A DNA stretch of 12,890 nt from an uncultured Clostridia bacterium (lineage in GTDB: Bacteria > Bacillota > Clostridia > Oscillospirales > Ruminococcaceae), in the NCBI GenBank assembly GCA_947175045.1, contig CAMWLH010000023.1, positions 1 through 12,890 on the forward strand, given 5' to 3'. Position numbers and translations under genes: made by a program. This document shows, in pieces, positions 6,198 through 12,890 of the stretch (the stretch's first letter is position 1; every line of letters begins with the position of its first letter). The notes under the pieces are model-generated. The model saw only the letters and a program-made list of their open reading frames with translations. It ran no database searches and had not been told where the DNA came from.

Positions 6198-8378
6198 ATG
6201 GGTACAACCGATGTTACTACTATCGATGAGCTTGTCGCGAAGGTGAATTCGCTGGATAAGCAATACGATACGGAGAAGATAATAAGAGCTTACGAGGTGG
6301 CAGACAAGGCGCACGAGGGGCAGATGCGCACCTCGGGGGATAAGTATATCACCCACCCGCTGGCGGTCGCGTCCATACTGTTGGACTACTGCATGGATAC
6401 CGACACCGTGTGCGCGGCGCTGCTGCACGATGTGGTGGAGGACACCGCGGTGACTCTCGATAATCTGCGCAAGCAGTTCGGCGACGACGTGGCGCTTATG
6501 GTGGACGGAGTTACCAAGATAGGACTGGTTCCGCTGAACTCCAAGGAGGAGCAGCAGGCGGAGAATATCCGCAAAATACTCATGGCAATGTCCAAGGATA
6601 TCCGCGTTATTATCATAAAGCTGGCGGACAGGCTGCACAATATGCGCACCTTGGGACCGCGCCCTCCCCACAAGCAGCGCAAGACCTCCCTTGAAACAAT
6701 GAGCATTTACGCTCCCATAGCCCACCGTCTCGGTATGAACGCCATCAAGGAGGAGATGGAGGATATCTCCATACACTACCTCGACCCCTACGGGTGCAGC
6801 GAGGTGGAGCGCCTGCTCGATCTCCACAAGGAGGAGCGGGACAACTTTATCGACACCATAAAGTTCCGCATTCGCGAGCGCATTACCGATATAAAGCCCG
6901 AGCCTATAATTGAGGGCAGGGTGAAATCCATTTACAGCATTTACAAAAAGGTATATCTTAAAAATAAGAAGTTTGAGGAAATTTACGATATTTACGCGGT
7001 GAGAGTGATCGTGCAGTCGGTCATAGAGTGCTATAACGTTCTGGGAGTTATTCACGATATGTTCCGCCCCATTCCTTACCGCTTCAAGGACTATATCGCC
7101 ACGCCCAAGCCCAACCGCTATCAGTCGCTGCACACCACCGTTATAGGGCGGGAGGGTATTCCGTTCGAGGTGCAGATAAGGACGGTCGAGATGCACAACA
7201 CCGCGCAGTACGGCGTTGCGGCTCACTGGAAATATAAGGCGGGTCTTAAGGGCAGCGTGGCGGGAGAGAAGCGCTTCGACTGGATAAGGCAGCTCTTGGA
7301 GCGCCAACAGGAGGCGGACGACGTCGAGCAGATAACCGACGCGATAAAGACCGATCTCGCGCCGGACGAAGTGTTCGTGTTCTCGCCCAAGGGCGACGTG
7401 TACTCGCTGCCGATGGGGTCGACGGTGATAGATTTCGCCTACGCCATTCACACGCAGGTCGGGAATAAAATGACCGGCGCGAAGGTCAACAGGCGCATGG
7501 TGAGCTTTGATTACCAAGTCAAGACGGGAGATATAATCGAGATACTCACCTCGGGCTCGCCCGGGTACGGACCCAACAGAAACTGGCTGGATATCGCCAA
7601 GACCACCGAGGCTAAGGGCAAGATACGTTCCTGGTTCAAAAAGGAGCGCCGCGACGAGAATATAGAGCGCGGGCGCGAGGAGTTGGAGCGGGAATTCAAG
7701 CGCAATAATATCCCGCTTGACGAATCGCTGCTTATCGATGCGGCGCACCGCCAGCGGCTTGACAAGATAGAGGATCTGTACGCGGCGATAGGCTACGGCG
7801 GCGTTTCGCTGTCAAAAATAATACAGCGTATCAAGGAGGACGAGCTGCGCCGCCAGAAGGAGCACGCTCCCGCGAGGTCGGCGGCGGACAGCATTCAGGA
7901 GAGCAACAGCCGCAGCCGCAGCAAGGGCATTATCATCGAAGGCGTGGACAACTGTCTTGTGAAGTTCGCGCAGTGCTGCAATCCGCTGCCGGGAGACCCG
8001 ATAATCGGCTTTGTCACCCGCGGCTTCGGCGTTTCTATTCACAAGCAGGACTGCATAAACGTCATCAACAATATGGAGAGTGAGGACAACAAGGAAAGGT
8101 GGATAAAGGCGAGCTGGGCGGGCGTTGACGACTCCACCTACCGCGCCACCGTCGAGGTCATCGCGGAGAACAAGACTTCGCTGCTGGCGGACGTTACCAT
8201 GGCTATCGCCGCGAATCACATTCCCGTTCACGAAATGAATATGCATCAGCTGAAAAACGGCAATACCGATCTCGCCATAACCATAGAGATAGCGGGCGTA
8301 GAGCAGCTCACGAACGTTATGACAAGGCTTAAGAAGATCGCGGGAGTCATCTCGGTTGAGAGAACGGGAAAGCAATAA
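6198..8378 (+). CDS. rel: Bifunctional (p)ppGpp synthetase/hydrolase, Rel/SpoT family
   Basis: This is a stringent-response enzyme that makes and hydrolyses (p)ppGpp. With 726 residues it has the full long-RSH layout. The N-terminal HD hydrolase has His53 (THPLAVA) and HDVVED with His77-Asp78. The synthetase domain has DIYAVRV, YRFKDYIATPKPNRYQSLHT and FEVQIRT. A TGS domain starts near residue 390 (DEVFVFSPKGDVYSLP), a cysteine-containing zinc-finger-like region follows (FAQCCNPLPGD), and the C-terminus is an ACT domain (about 650-726). The RFKD form at residues 295-298 is the RxKD signature of bifunctional Rel/SpoT enzymes rather than the ExDD of synthetase-only RelA. I chose ATG 6198 because TGGGGG lies 5 bases upstream and the N-terminus fits the family. 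An in-frame TTG at 6141 overlaps recJ and has its purine run only one base away. Confidence 0.96.
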   Translation: MGTTDVTTIDELVAKVNSLDKQYDTEKIIRAYEVADKAHEGQMRTSGDKYITHPLAVASILLDYCMDTDTVCAALLHDVVEDTAVTLDNLRKQFGDDVALMVDGVTKIGLVPLNSKEEQQAENIRKILMAMSKDIRVIIIKLADRLHNMRTLGPRPPHKQRKTSLETMSIYAPIAHRLGMNAIKEEMEDISIHYLDPYGCSEVERLLDLHKEERDNFIDTIKFRIRERITDIKPEPIIEGRVKSIYSIYKKVYLKNKKFEEIYDIYAVRVIVQSVIECYNVLGVIHDMFRPIPYRFKDYIATPKPNRYQSLHTTVIGREGIPFEVQIRTVEMHNTAQYGVAAHWKYKAGLKGSVAGEKRFDWIRQLLERQQEADDVEQITDAIKTDLAPDEVFVFSPKGDVYSLPMGSTVIDFAYAIHTQVGNKMTGAKVNRRMVSFDYQVKTGDIIEILTSGSPGYGPNRNWLDIAKTTEAKGKIRSWFKKERRDENIERGREELEREFKRNNIPLDESLLIDAAHRQRLDKIEDLYAAIGYGGVSLSKIIQRIKEDELRRQKEHAPARSAADSIQESNSRSRSKGIIIEGVDNCLVKFAQCCNPLPGDPIIGFVTRGFGVSIHKQDCINVINNMESEDNKERWIKASWAGVDDSTYRATVEVIAENKTSLLADVTMAIAANHIPVHEMNMHQLKNGNTDLAITIEIAGVEQLTNVMTRLKKIAGVISVERTGKQ

Positions 8379-8423
8379 CGGTGTATGGTTGACAGCTGCG
8401 GCATACACTGCCGTTTGTTTCTT
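8377..8423 (+). terminator. Probable intrinsic terminator or attenuator after rel
   Basis: AACGGTGTATG (8377-8387) pairs with CATACA-CTG-CCGTT (8402-8415), a stem with a small bulge, and is followed by the T-rich TTTGTTTCTT. The stem overlaps the rel stop codon. Imperfect pairing and the broken T-run suggest partial termination. That would lower expression of the downstream GIY-YIG gene. Confidence 0.55.
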
Positions 8424-8431
8424 AATTAAAA

Positions 8432-8929
8432 ATGAATTATTATATTATCTTGGCGGGAGCTTTTGCACTGTTCGCGCTGTATATCGCGGTCCGTCGGACG
8501 CGGCGCGTCACCAACGCGCGGCTGCGGCGGAAGATACGCCGCGGTGAATTCATGCACTACACGAAATTCGAGGAAAACTGGATAGTCCGGGGCGCCGAAA
8601 AGCCCACGGGTTACAAATATTCGGACTTTTCGGGCTGCTATGTGATAATGATATTTGACAAGCCCGTGCGGCATAAGCGGTTTGTGAATTATGAGAATAT
8701 CTATATCGGGCAGTCCGTCAACGTCTGCCAGCGCGTCCACAATCATTTTAACGGCAAGGGCAAGGGTGACGTGTACGCGGACATCAAATACGGCAAGGAA
8801 GCCTACGTCCGTATCGTTCCCGTAAAACCGAAACGGCTGAACGATATGGAGACCGCGCTGATAGAGGCTTTCGGTGCGACGGAGTCCTACAACAAGACAA
8901 AGGGCGGAGCAAAGCTCACGAAAAAATAG
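8432..8929 (+). CDS. GIY-YIG nuclease-family protein with N-terminal membrane anchor
   Basis: The 165-residue protein has a hydrophobic N-terminus (IILAGAFALFALYIAV, about 5-20) followed at once by a basic stretch (RRTRR, then RLRRKIRR), predicting one membrane segment with a cytoplasmic remainder. A GIY-YIG domain occupies about 66-158. The first motif is GCY (68-70) in SGCYVIMIF, the second YIG (91-93) in NIYIGQSVNV, then QRVHNHF. The catalytic glutamate candidate is E140 in NDMETALIEAF, and the late Asn is N154 in ESYNKTKGG. So the core looks catalytically intact. The upstream sequence TTCTTAATTAAAA holds no Shine-Dalgarno, so initiation is uncertain. An in-frame ATG at 8552 with GGTGA before it would give a soluble 125-residue version. 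It sits between rel and the metallo-hydrolase, 11 bases before the latter. Its biological role is unknown. Confidence 0.85.
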   Translation: MNYYIILAGAFALFALYIAVRRTRRVTNARLRRKIRRGEFMHYTKFEENWIVRGAEKPTGYKYSDFSGCYVIMIFDKPVRHKRFVNYENIYIGQSVNVCQRVHNHFNGKGKGDVYADIKYGKEAYVRIVPVKPKRLNDMETALIEAFGATESYNKTKGGAKLTKK

Positions 8930-8940
8930 GGGGTAAATAT

Positions 8941-9564
8941 ATGGTAGTTTCAATGCCTTTGGGAGCGCTTGGCACAAATTGCTTTATAATCAAGGCGGAG
9001 CAGAATAGGGCGGTGGTTATCGACCCCGCCTCCTCGGCGGAGGTTCTGGAGTATCTGGGTGAAAACGGGCTGACGCTCGGCGCGATAATAATCACGCACG
9101 GTCACTACGACCATTTCGCGGGCGCGGCTGAGCTTAAGGAGCGGTCGGGCGCGGAGCTTATAGCGCCCGAGGCAGATAAGGATATGCTGCAAAGCGCGGA
9201 GGAAAGCTGGGCGGATTTCATGCCCGTTTCGTTCCGTCCCGTAACTCCCGACAGGACTTTCTCCGATGGCGACAGCTTTTCCGCCTGCGGGGTGGAGTTT
9301 TCGGTGATGGCAGCCCCGGGGCATACCGCGGGGAGCTGCCTGCTGTTCTGCAAGACCCTCGGAAATGTTGTTTTCGCGGGGGACGTCATATTCAACGGCT
9401 CCTGCGGCAGAACGGACGGGTATTCGGGCAGCACCTCGCAGATGATGGATTCTCTGCGGAGGATCGCCGCAATTGAGGGAGATTATGAAATATACTGCGG
9501 GCACGGTCCGGGAACTACTTTGGATAACGAGCGGTACAACAATCCGTATCTGGCAGGTGTATAA
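8941..9564 (+). CDS. Metallo-beta-lactamase-fold hydrolase, glyoxalase II-like
   Basis: The 207-residue cytosolic enzyme has the complete two-metal site: THGHYDH with His53, His55, Asp57 and His58, then PGHTAGS (His128), FAGDVIF (Asp148) and YCGHGPGTT (His188). The opening LGTNCFII and VVIDPAS, and NPYL near the C-terminus, match the short YcbL/GloB-like group, which lacks the C-terminal glutathione-binding helical domain of true glyoxalase II. It probably hydrolyses thioesters, but the substrate is unknown; Clostridia generally do not use glutathione. The ATG follows GGGGG with a 7-base gap, 11 bases after the GIY-YIG stop, so the two are translated from the same message. Homologues commonly lie beside rel in Firmicutes. 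Confidence 0.92.
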   Translation: MVVSMPLGALGTNCFIIKAEQNRAVVIDPASSAEVLEYLGENGLTLGAIIITHGHYDHFAGAAELKERSGAELIAPEADKDMLQSAEESWADFMPVSFRPVTPDRTFSDGDSFSACGVEFSVMAAPGHTAGSCLLFCKTLGNVVFAGDVIFNGSCGRTDGYSGSTSQMMDSLRRIAAIEGDYEIYCGHGPGTTLDNERYNNPYLAGV

Positions 9565-9666
9565 TATTCCCTGTGCAATGTGACAGAATTAAGCGGCAAA
9601 AGACGGCAATATTCGGCTTATCCTCCAAAAACCTTCCCTTAATCGGAAAGTAAACGTTTTTAAGGC

Positions 9667-9698
9667 TTGACAAAAGGGAGGTTTTACGGTATTATAAT
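9667..9698 (+). promoter_or_regulatory. Promoter for the DUF4870-like membrane protein
   Basis: TTGACA (9667-9672) is a perfect -35. The best-spaced -10 is TATTAT (9690-9695), 17 bases on; an overlapping TATAAT at 9693-9698 would need a 20-base spacer. The upstream interval 9565-9666 shows no gene and no convincing terminator for the hydrolase gene. Confidence 0.75.
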
Positions 9699-9702
9699 GT
9701 AA

Positions 9703-9736
9703 GCGGAATGTGGCTCCGCAGCGGGAAAAATTCCCG
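9703..9736 (+). promoter_or_regulatory. Two hairpins at the 5' end of the leader
   Basis: GCGGA (9703-9707) pairs with TCCGC (9715-9719), and CGGGAA (9722-9727) with TTCCCG (9731-9736) around AAA. Both lie just after the predicted transcription start and before the ribosome binding site CTGGAGG. The position suggests mRNA 5'-end protection; the second hairpin has no T-run, so it is not a terminator. Confidence 0.5.
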
Positions 9737-9758
9737 AATAATTCTGGAGGTTTTCATT

Positions 9759-10073
9759 ATGGATTCAAATGATAAGGTTTTTGGTGTACTTTCGTACATC
9801 GGTATTCTGTGGCTGGTTCCGCTGTGCGCGGGCAAGACGGAGTTTACCCGTTTCCACGCTAACCAGGGTCTGGTGCTGTTCCTTGCAGAGATCGTTCTCG
9901 GGATCGCGTCGGGTATTTTGTCTGTTATTCCCTTTATCGGCTTTGTCGGCGGTATCGTAGGCGGTCTTGTATCACTCGCGGGTGTTGTTTTCATGATCAT
10001 AGGCATCATTAACGCGGCGCAGGGTCAGATGAAAGAGCTGCCTGTTATCGGCGGTATCAAAATTATTAAGTAA
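9759..10073 (+). CDS. Small membrane protein, DUF4870/Tic20-like
   Basis: This 104-residue integral membrane protein has three or four hydrophobic segments: VLSYIGILWLVPLCAG (about 10-25), GLVLFLAEIVLGIASGILSV (about 37-56), and a Gly-rich pair covering FIGFVGGIVGGLVSLAGVVF and MIIGIINAAQ (about 59-88). The short motif FTRFHANQG (29-37) between the first two segments is the clearest family mark, as DUF4870-type proteins read FxRFHAxQ there. The C-terminus ends KELPVIGGIKIIK, also typical. The ATG at 9759 follows CTGGAGG at good spacing; an in-frame ATG at 9708 is rejected because it lies within the leader hairpins. It is monocistronic, with its own promoter and strong terminator. Molecular function is unknown. 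Confidence 0.85.
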   Translation: MDSNDKVFGVLSYIGILWLVPLCAGKTEFTRFHANQGLVLFLAEIVLGIASGILSVIPFIGFVGGIVGGLVSLAGVVFMIIGIINAAQGQMKELPVIGGIKIIK

Positions 10074-10092
10074 TCGAAAATTTTAAAGAGTG

Positions 10093-10132
10093 AGGGGTAG
10101 GAAGCGTTTGCTTCTTACCCCTTATTTTTTTT
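10093..10132 (+). terminator. Strong intrinsic terminator
   Basis: AGGGGTAGGAAGC (10093-10105) pairs with GCTTCTTACCCCT (10110-10122) over 13 positions with one G-T wobble and a GTTT loop, then a run of T (TTATTTTTTTT). It ends the DUF4870-like transcript and insulates the copper operon. Confidence 0.93.
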
Positions 10133-10155
10133 ACAAAAAATATCACATTACCCCC

Positions 10156-10184
10156 TTGACAAATACCCCGAGGGGGTATATAAT
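10156..10184 (+). promoter_or_regulatory. Promoter of the csoR-copA operon
   Basis: TTGACA (10156-10161), a 17-base spacer and TATAAT (10179-10184) match the SigA consensus exactly. A strong promoter of this kind is expected for a gene controlled by repression. The start should be near 10191, giving a short leader to the ATG at 10217. Confidence 0.92.
10163..10179. promoter_or_regulatory. CsoR operator
   Basis: ATACCCC-GAG-GGGTAT is a 17-base dyad (with the extra G shared in the centre) lying in the spacer between -35 and -10, its last base being the first of TATAAT. GC tracts flanked by AT, of the form TACCCC...GGGGTA, are the known recognition pattern of copper-sensing CsoR proteins. With csoR as the next gene, autorepression relieved by Cu(I) is the expected mode. 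Confidence 0.9.
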
Positions 10185-10216
10185 ATAAACAGGGTCAAGA
10201 GGAAAGGGGCGGCGGA

Positions 10217-10597
10217 ATGGAGAATAAAAATTTTGACTGCGGAAACAATTATAATGACCGCACGGAACCCGCGGCGGAATCGGAGCAGCGCTGCTGCGGA
10301 CATAACTGCGAGGGCTGCGGCAAGACCAAGGTGCGCTCACCCGAGGAATATAAGCGGCTGATAAACCGCCTTAACCGCATATCGGGTCAGATAAGCGGAA
10401 TAAAGGGAATGGTGGAGAAAAACGCTTACTGCACAGATATCTTGGTACAGGTGGCGGCGGTAAACGCGGCGCTGAACTCTTTTAACAAGGAGCTGCTGGC
10501 GGGGCATATCCGAAGCTGCGTTGCGGAAAATATACGAAACGGAAACGACGAGGTAATAGACGAGCTTGTGCAGACCTTGCAAAAGCTGATGAGGTAG
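10217..10597 (+). CDS. csoR: Copper-sensing repressor CsoR with Cys-rich N-terminal extension
   Basis: This all-helical CsoR/RcnR-family repressor binds DNA in the apo form and releases it on Cu(I) binding. The core (about 40-126) shows YKRLINRLNRISGQISGIKG, and the Cu(I) ligand set Cys72 (AYCTDIL), His97 and Cys101 (GHIRSC), the C-H-C pattern of copper sensors rather than the nickel or cobalt pattern. Typical members are about 85-100 residues; this one has 126 because of a roughly 38-residue hydrophilic leader. The leader contains Cys8, Cys26, Cys27, Cys31, Cys34 and His29 in a CCGHNCEGCG cluster. The start ATG follows AAAGGGG with a suitable gap and the leader reads continuously from it. 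copA begins 8 bases after the stop, so they form an operon. The extension may bind metal; that is inferred. Confidence 0.95.
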   Translation: MENKNFDCGNNYNDRTEPAAESEQRCCGHNCEGCGKTKVRSPEEYKRLINRLNRISGQISGIKGMVEKNAYCTDILVQVAAVNAALNSFNKELLAGHIRSCVAENIRNGNDEVIDELVQTLQKLMR

Positions 10598-10605
10598 ATC
10601 GGAAG

Positions 10606-12890
10606 ATGGAGCAATACAATGTTACGGGAATGAGCTGCGCGGCGTGCAGCTCAAGAGTTGAAAAGGCTGTGGGAGCGGTCAAAGGCGTAAGCTCCTGCGC
10701 GGTGAGCCTGCTGACAAATTCAATGAGCGTCGAGGGCACGGCGGACAGCGCGGAAATCATAGCGGCGGTAACGGCAGCGGGCTACGGCGCTTCCGTCAAG
10801 GGGAGCAAAACTGCCGCGGATAAGCCCGCAAACGGCACCGATGAACTGACGGACAAGGAAACACCCAAAATGAAAAAGCGGCTGTTCTGGTCGCTGGGAT
10901 TTCTGGTCGTACTGATGTATTTTTCTATGGGACATATGATGTGGGGGTGGTATCTCCCGCCGTTTCTCGCGGAAAATCATGTGTCGGTCGGGCTTGCGCA
11001 GATGCTGCTGACGGGCATCATAATGGTGATAAACCAAAAGTTCTTCATAAGTGGATTTAAGGGGATAATCCATCGGGCGCCGAATATGGATACGCTGGTA
11101 GCGCTCGGCTCCGCGGCGGCGTTTGTGTATGGAGTTTACGCGGTATTTATGATGTCGGACGCGCAGCTCCGCGGCGACGCGGACAGGGTAATGACCTATA
11201 TGCACGAGCTGTATTTTGAATCGGCGGGAATGATACTCACACTGATAACGCTCGGAAAACTGCTTGAGGCATATTCAAAGGGAAGAACTACCGACGCGCT
11301 CAAGGGGCTGATGAAGCTCGCGCCGAAAACCGCTTCGGTGATCCGCGGCGGCAAAGAGGAGACTGTCCCTATCGAGCAGGTGAGGATAGGGGACATCTTC
11401 GCGGTGCGCCCGGGGGAAAGCATTCCCGTGGACGGAATTATAATAGAGGGGGACACGGCGGTCGACGAGTCGGCGCTTACAGGCGAGAGCATTCCCGCGG
11501 ATAAAATAAACGGCGACGAGGTAAACGCCGCCACGATAAATATTTCGGGTTATATAAAATGCAGAGCAAACCGCGTCGGCGAGGATACCGCGCTGTCCCG
11601 CATAATAAAAATGGTGAGCGACGCGGCGGCGACCAAGGCTCCCATAGCCAAAATAGCCGACAGGGTGTCGGGGGTATTCGTGCCCGCGGTCATCGCAGCG
11701 GCTCTGCTTACCGCCGCTGTCTGGCTGATCGCCGGAGAGGGCGCGGGCTTCGCGCTGGAGCGCGGGATATCCGTACTCGTCATCTCCTGCCCCTGCGCAC
11801 TGGGGCTGGCTACTCCAGTTGCGATAATGGTAGGGAGCGGAGTGGGCGCGAAAAACGGAATACTCTTCAAAAACGCGGCTTCGCTGGAGGAAACGGGCAA
11901 GACCGAGATAGTTGTGCTGGATAAGACGGGGACTATCACCATGGGTCAGCCCACTGTTACGGATATACTTCCCGCAGAGGGAGTTGACGAGGAATACCTG
12001 CTGAAAACCGCGATATCCCTTGAGCGCCGCAGCGAGCACCCTCTGGCGCGCGCCGTGCTGAAATACGGCGAGGAGCGCGATATCACAGCCGACGAACCGA
12101 CCTCCTTTGAAGCGCTCCGAGGCAGCGGTCTCGCCGCCGTGCTGAACGGCGAAAAGCATATCGCGGGTAATTTACGCCTGGCGGAGACCTACTGCGATAT
12201 CCCCGAGGAGATGCGCAGGACTGCCGAGAACCTCGCCGAGCAGGGCAAAACTCCTCTGTTTTTCTGCAAGAGCGAGCGGCTGATGGGTATCATCGCCGTA
12301 GCGGATATTATCCGCGAGGAGAGCGCGGAAGCCATCGCGGCTCTTAAAAATATGGGGATACGCACCGTAATGCTCACCGGCGATAACGAGCGTACCGCGA
12401 GGGCGGTGGGCAGGCTCGCGGGAGTCGACGAGGTGATCGCGGGAGTGCTCCCGGGCGGCAAGGAGGAGGTCGTGCGTTCACTTAAAGCCAAGGGCAAGAC
12501 CGCGATGGTCGGGGACGGCATAAACGACGCTCCCGCGCTTACAAGAGCGGACATCGGTATTGCTGTGGGCGCGGGCGCGGATATCGCCATTGACGCGGCG
12601 GACGTTGTGCTTATGAAAAGCCGCCTGACGGACGTCCCCGCGGCGATACGCTTAAGCCGCGCGGCGCTTAGCAATATCCGCCAGAATCTTTTCTGGGCGT
12701 TTATCTACAATGTTATCGGCATACCGCTCGCGGCGGGAGTGTGGATACCGCTTTTCGGGCTGCGGCTGAGCCCCATGTTCGGCGCGGCGGCTATGAGCCT
12801 TTCCAGCTTCTGCGTGGTGACCAACGCGCTGAGGCTCAATCTGGTAAACATTTTCAGTTCCAAGCGGGACAGAAAAATCAAACATAAACA
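10606..12890 (+). CDS. copA: Copper-exporting P1B-type ATPase CopA, 3' end beyond window
   Basis: CopA pumps Cu(I) out of the cytoplasm at the cost of ATP. Visible are 761 codons without a stop. One N-terminal heavy-metal-associated domain has GMSCAAC (Cys11, Cys14). The first membrane segments start near residue 90, with a Met/His-rich stretch (YFSMGHMMW). The actuator domain carries TGES (292-295), the intramembrane metal site CPC is at 395-397, the phosphorylated aspartate is Asp439 in DKTGT, the nucleotide-binding HP is at 478-479, and the hinge GDGINDAP has Asp637. The last two helices, including NVIGIPLAAGV and MSLSSFCVVTNALRL, are present, so the catalytic unit is essentially complete. 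The frame continues with a Lys-rich tail into the window edge. It may end shortly or carry a second HMA domain. The ribosome site is modest (GGAAG abutting, GAGG 11 bases away). Confidence 0.96.
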   Translation, partial: MEQYNVTGMSCAACSSRVEKAVGAVKGVSSCAVSLLTNSMSVEGTADSAEIIAAVTAAGYGASVKGSKTAADKPANGTDELTDKETPKMKKRLFWSLGFLVVLMYFSMGHMMWGWYLPPFLAENHVSVGLAQMLLTGIIMVINQKFFISGFKGIIHRAPNMDTLVALGSAAAFVYGVYAVFMMSDAQLRGDADRVMTYMHELYFESAGMILTLITLGKLLEAYSKGRTTDALKGLMKLAPKTASVIRGGKEETVPIEQVRIGDIFAVRPGESIPVDGIIIEGDTAVDESALTGESIPADKINGDEVNAATINISGYIKCRANRVGEDTALSRIIKMVSDAAATKAPIAKIADRVSGVFVPAVIAAALLTAAVWLIAGEGAGFALERGISVLVISCPCALGLATPVAIMVGSGVGAKNGILFKNAASLEETGKTEIVVLDKTGTITMGQPTVTDILPAEGVDEEYLLKTAISLERRSEHPLARAVLKYGEERDITADEPTSFEALRGSGLAAVLNGEKHIAGNLRLAETYCDIPEEMRRTAENLAEQGKTPLFFCKSERLMGIIAVADIIREESAEAIAALKNMGIRTVMLTGDNERTARAVGRLAGVDEVIAGVLPGGKEEVVRSLKAKGKTAMVGDGINDAPALTRADIGIAVGAGADIAIDAADVVLMKSRLTDVPAAIRLSRAALSNIRQNLFWAFIYNVIGIPLAAGVWIPLFGLRLSPMFGAAAMSLSSFCVVTNALRLNLVNIFSSKRDRKIKHK

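Noticed and set aside
6129-7748. A 539-codon minus-strand open frame
   Set aside because: It is antisense to rel, which has every expected domain. Its Leu, His and Arg-rich composition is typical of the reverse frame of GC-rich coding DNA.
11275-12159. A 294-codon minus-strand open frame inside copA
   Set aside because: It is antisense to conserved CopA motifs, without start signals or family similarity.
1-12890. tRNA, rRNA, riboswitch or insertion sequence
   Set aside because: No tRNA cloverleaf, rRNA segment, known riboswitch core or transposase-like frame was recognised anywhere in the window.

Overview
The window looks like a chromosomal segment of a Gram-positive Clostridia bacterium, most plausibly of the Oscillospirales/Ruminococcaceae type. 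The reasons are moderately GC-rich coding DNA with frequent ATA and AGG codons, near-consensus TTGACA/TATAAT promoters with 17-base spacers, purine-rich ribosome binding sites, the Firmicutes order recJ - rel - metallo-hydrolase, and DUF2325 and DUF3793 genes, which I know mainly from Clostridia. The genus cannot be fixed from the sequence alone.

Left part (1-2000, all minus strand): the N-terminal third of a secreted coiled-coil protein resembling PcsB/EnvC-type murein hydrolase proteins, with a consensus promoter and a hairpin leader. Upstream of it are a DUF3793 gene and a DUF2325 gene, which look like one small transcription unit. Its promoter is followed by two 16-base palindromes of similar sequence that look like metalloregulator operators. 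A structured repeat (copy C) lies between these two genes.

Middle part (2000-4120, plus strand): a divergently transcribed purB gene of the long, animal-like adenylosuccinate lyase type. It is followed by about 470 bases of non-coding DNA holding two tandem copies (A, B) of the same structured repeat. Each copy can fold as a closed stem enclosing two hairpins.

Right-middle part (4124-9564, plus strand): recJ (single-strand exonuclease), rel (bifunctional (p)ppGpp synthetase/hydrolase), a membrane-anchored GIY-YIG domain protein, and a glyoxalase-II-like metallo-beta-lactamase-fold hydrolase. This is a variant of the conserved Firmicutes recJ-apt-rel-dtd neighbourhood, with apt and dtd absent and the GIY-YIG gene in the dtd position.

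Right end (9667-12890, plus strand): a monocistronic DUF4870/Tic20-like small membrane protein with its own promoter, hairpin leader and strong terminator. After it comes a copper-response operon: a CsoR repressor with an unusual Cys-rich N-terminal extension, then the copper-exporting ATPase copA, which runs off the window. A CsoR-type palindrome sits exactly inside the spacer of the csoR promoter, so autoregulated copper-inducible expression is a strong prediction.

Most of the window is ordinary chromosome. The points most worth a second look are the structured repeat family (A, B and the diverged inverted copy C), the two palindromes controlling the uncharacterised DUF2325/DUF3793 pair, and the Cys-rich extension on CsoR.
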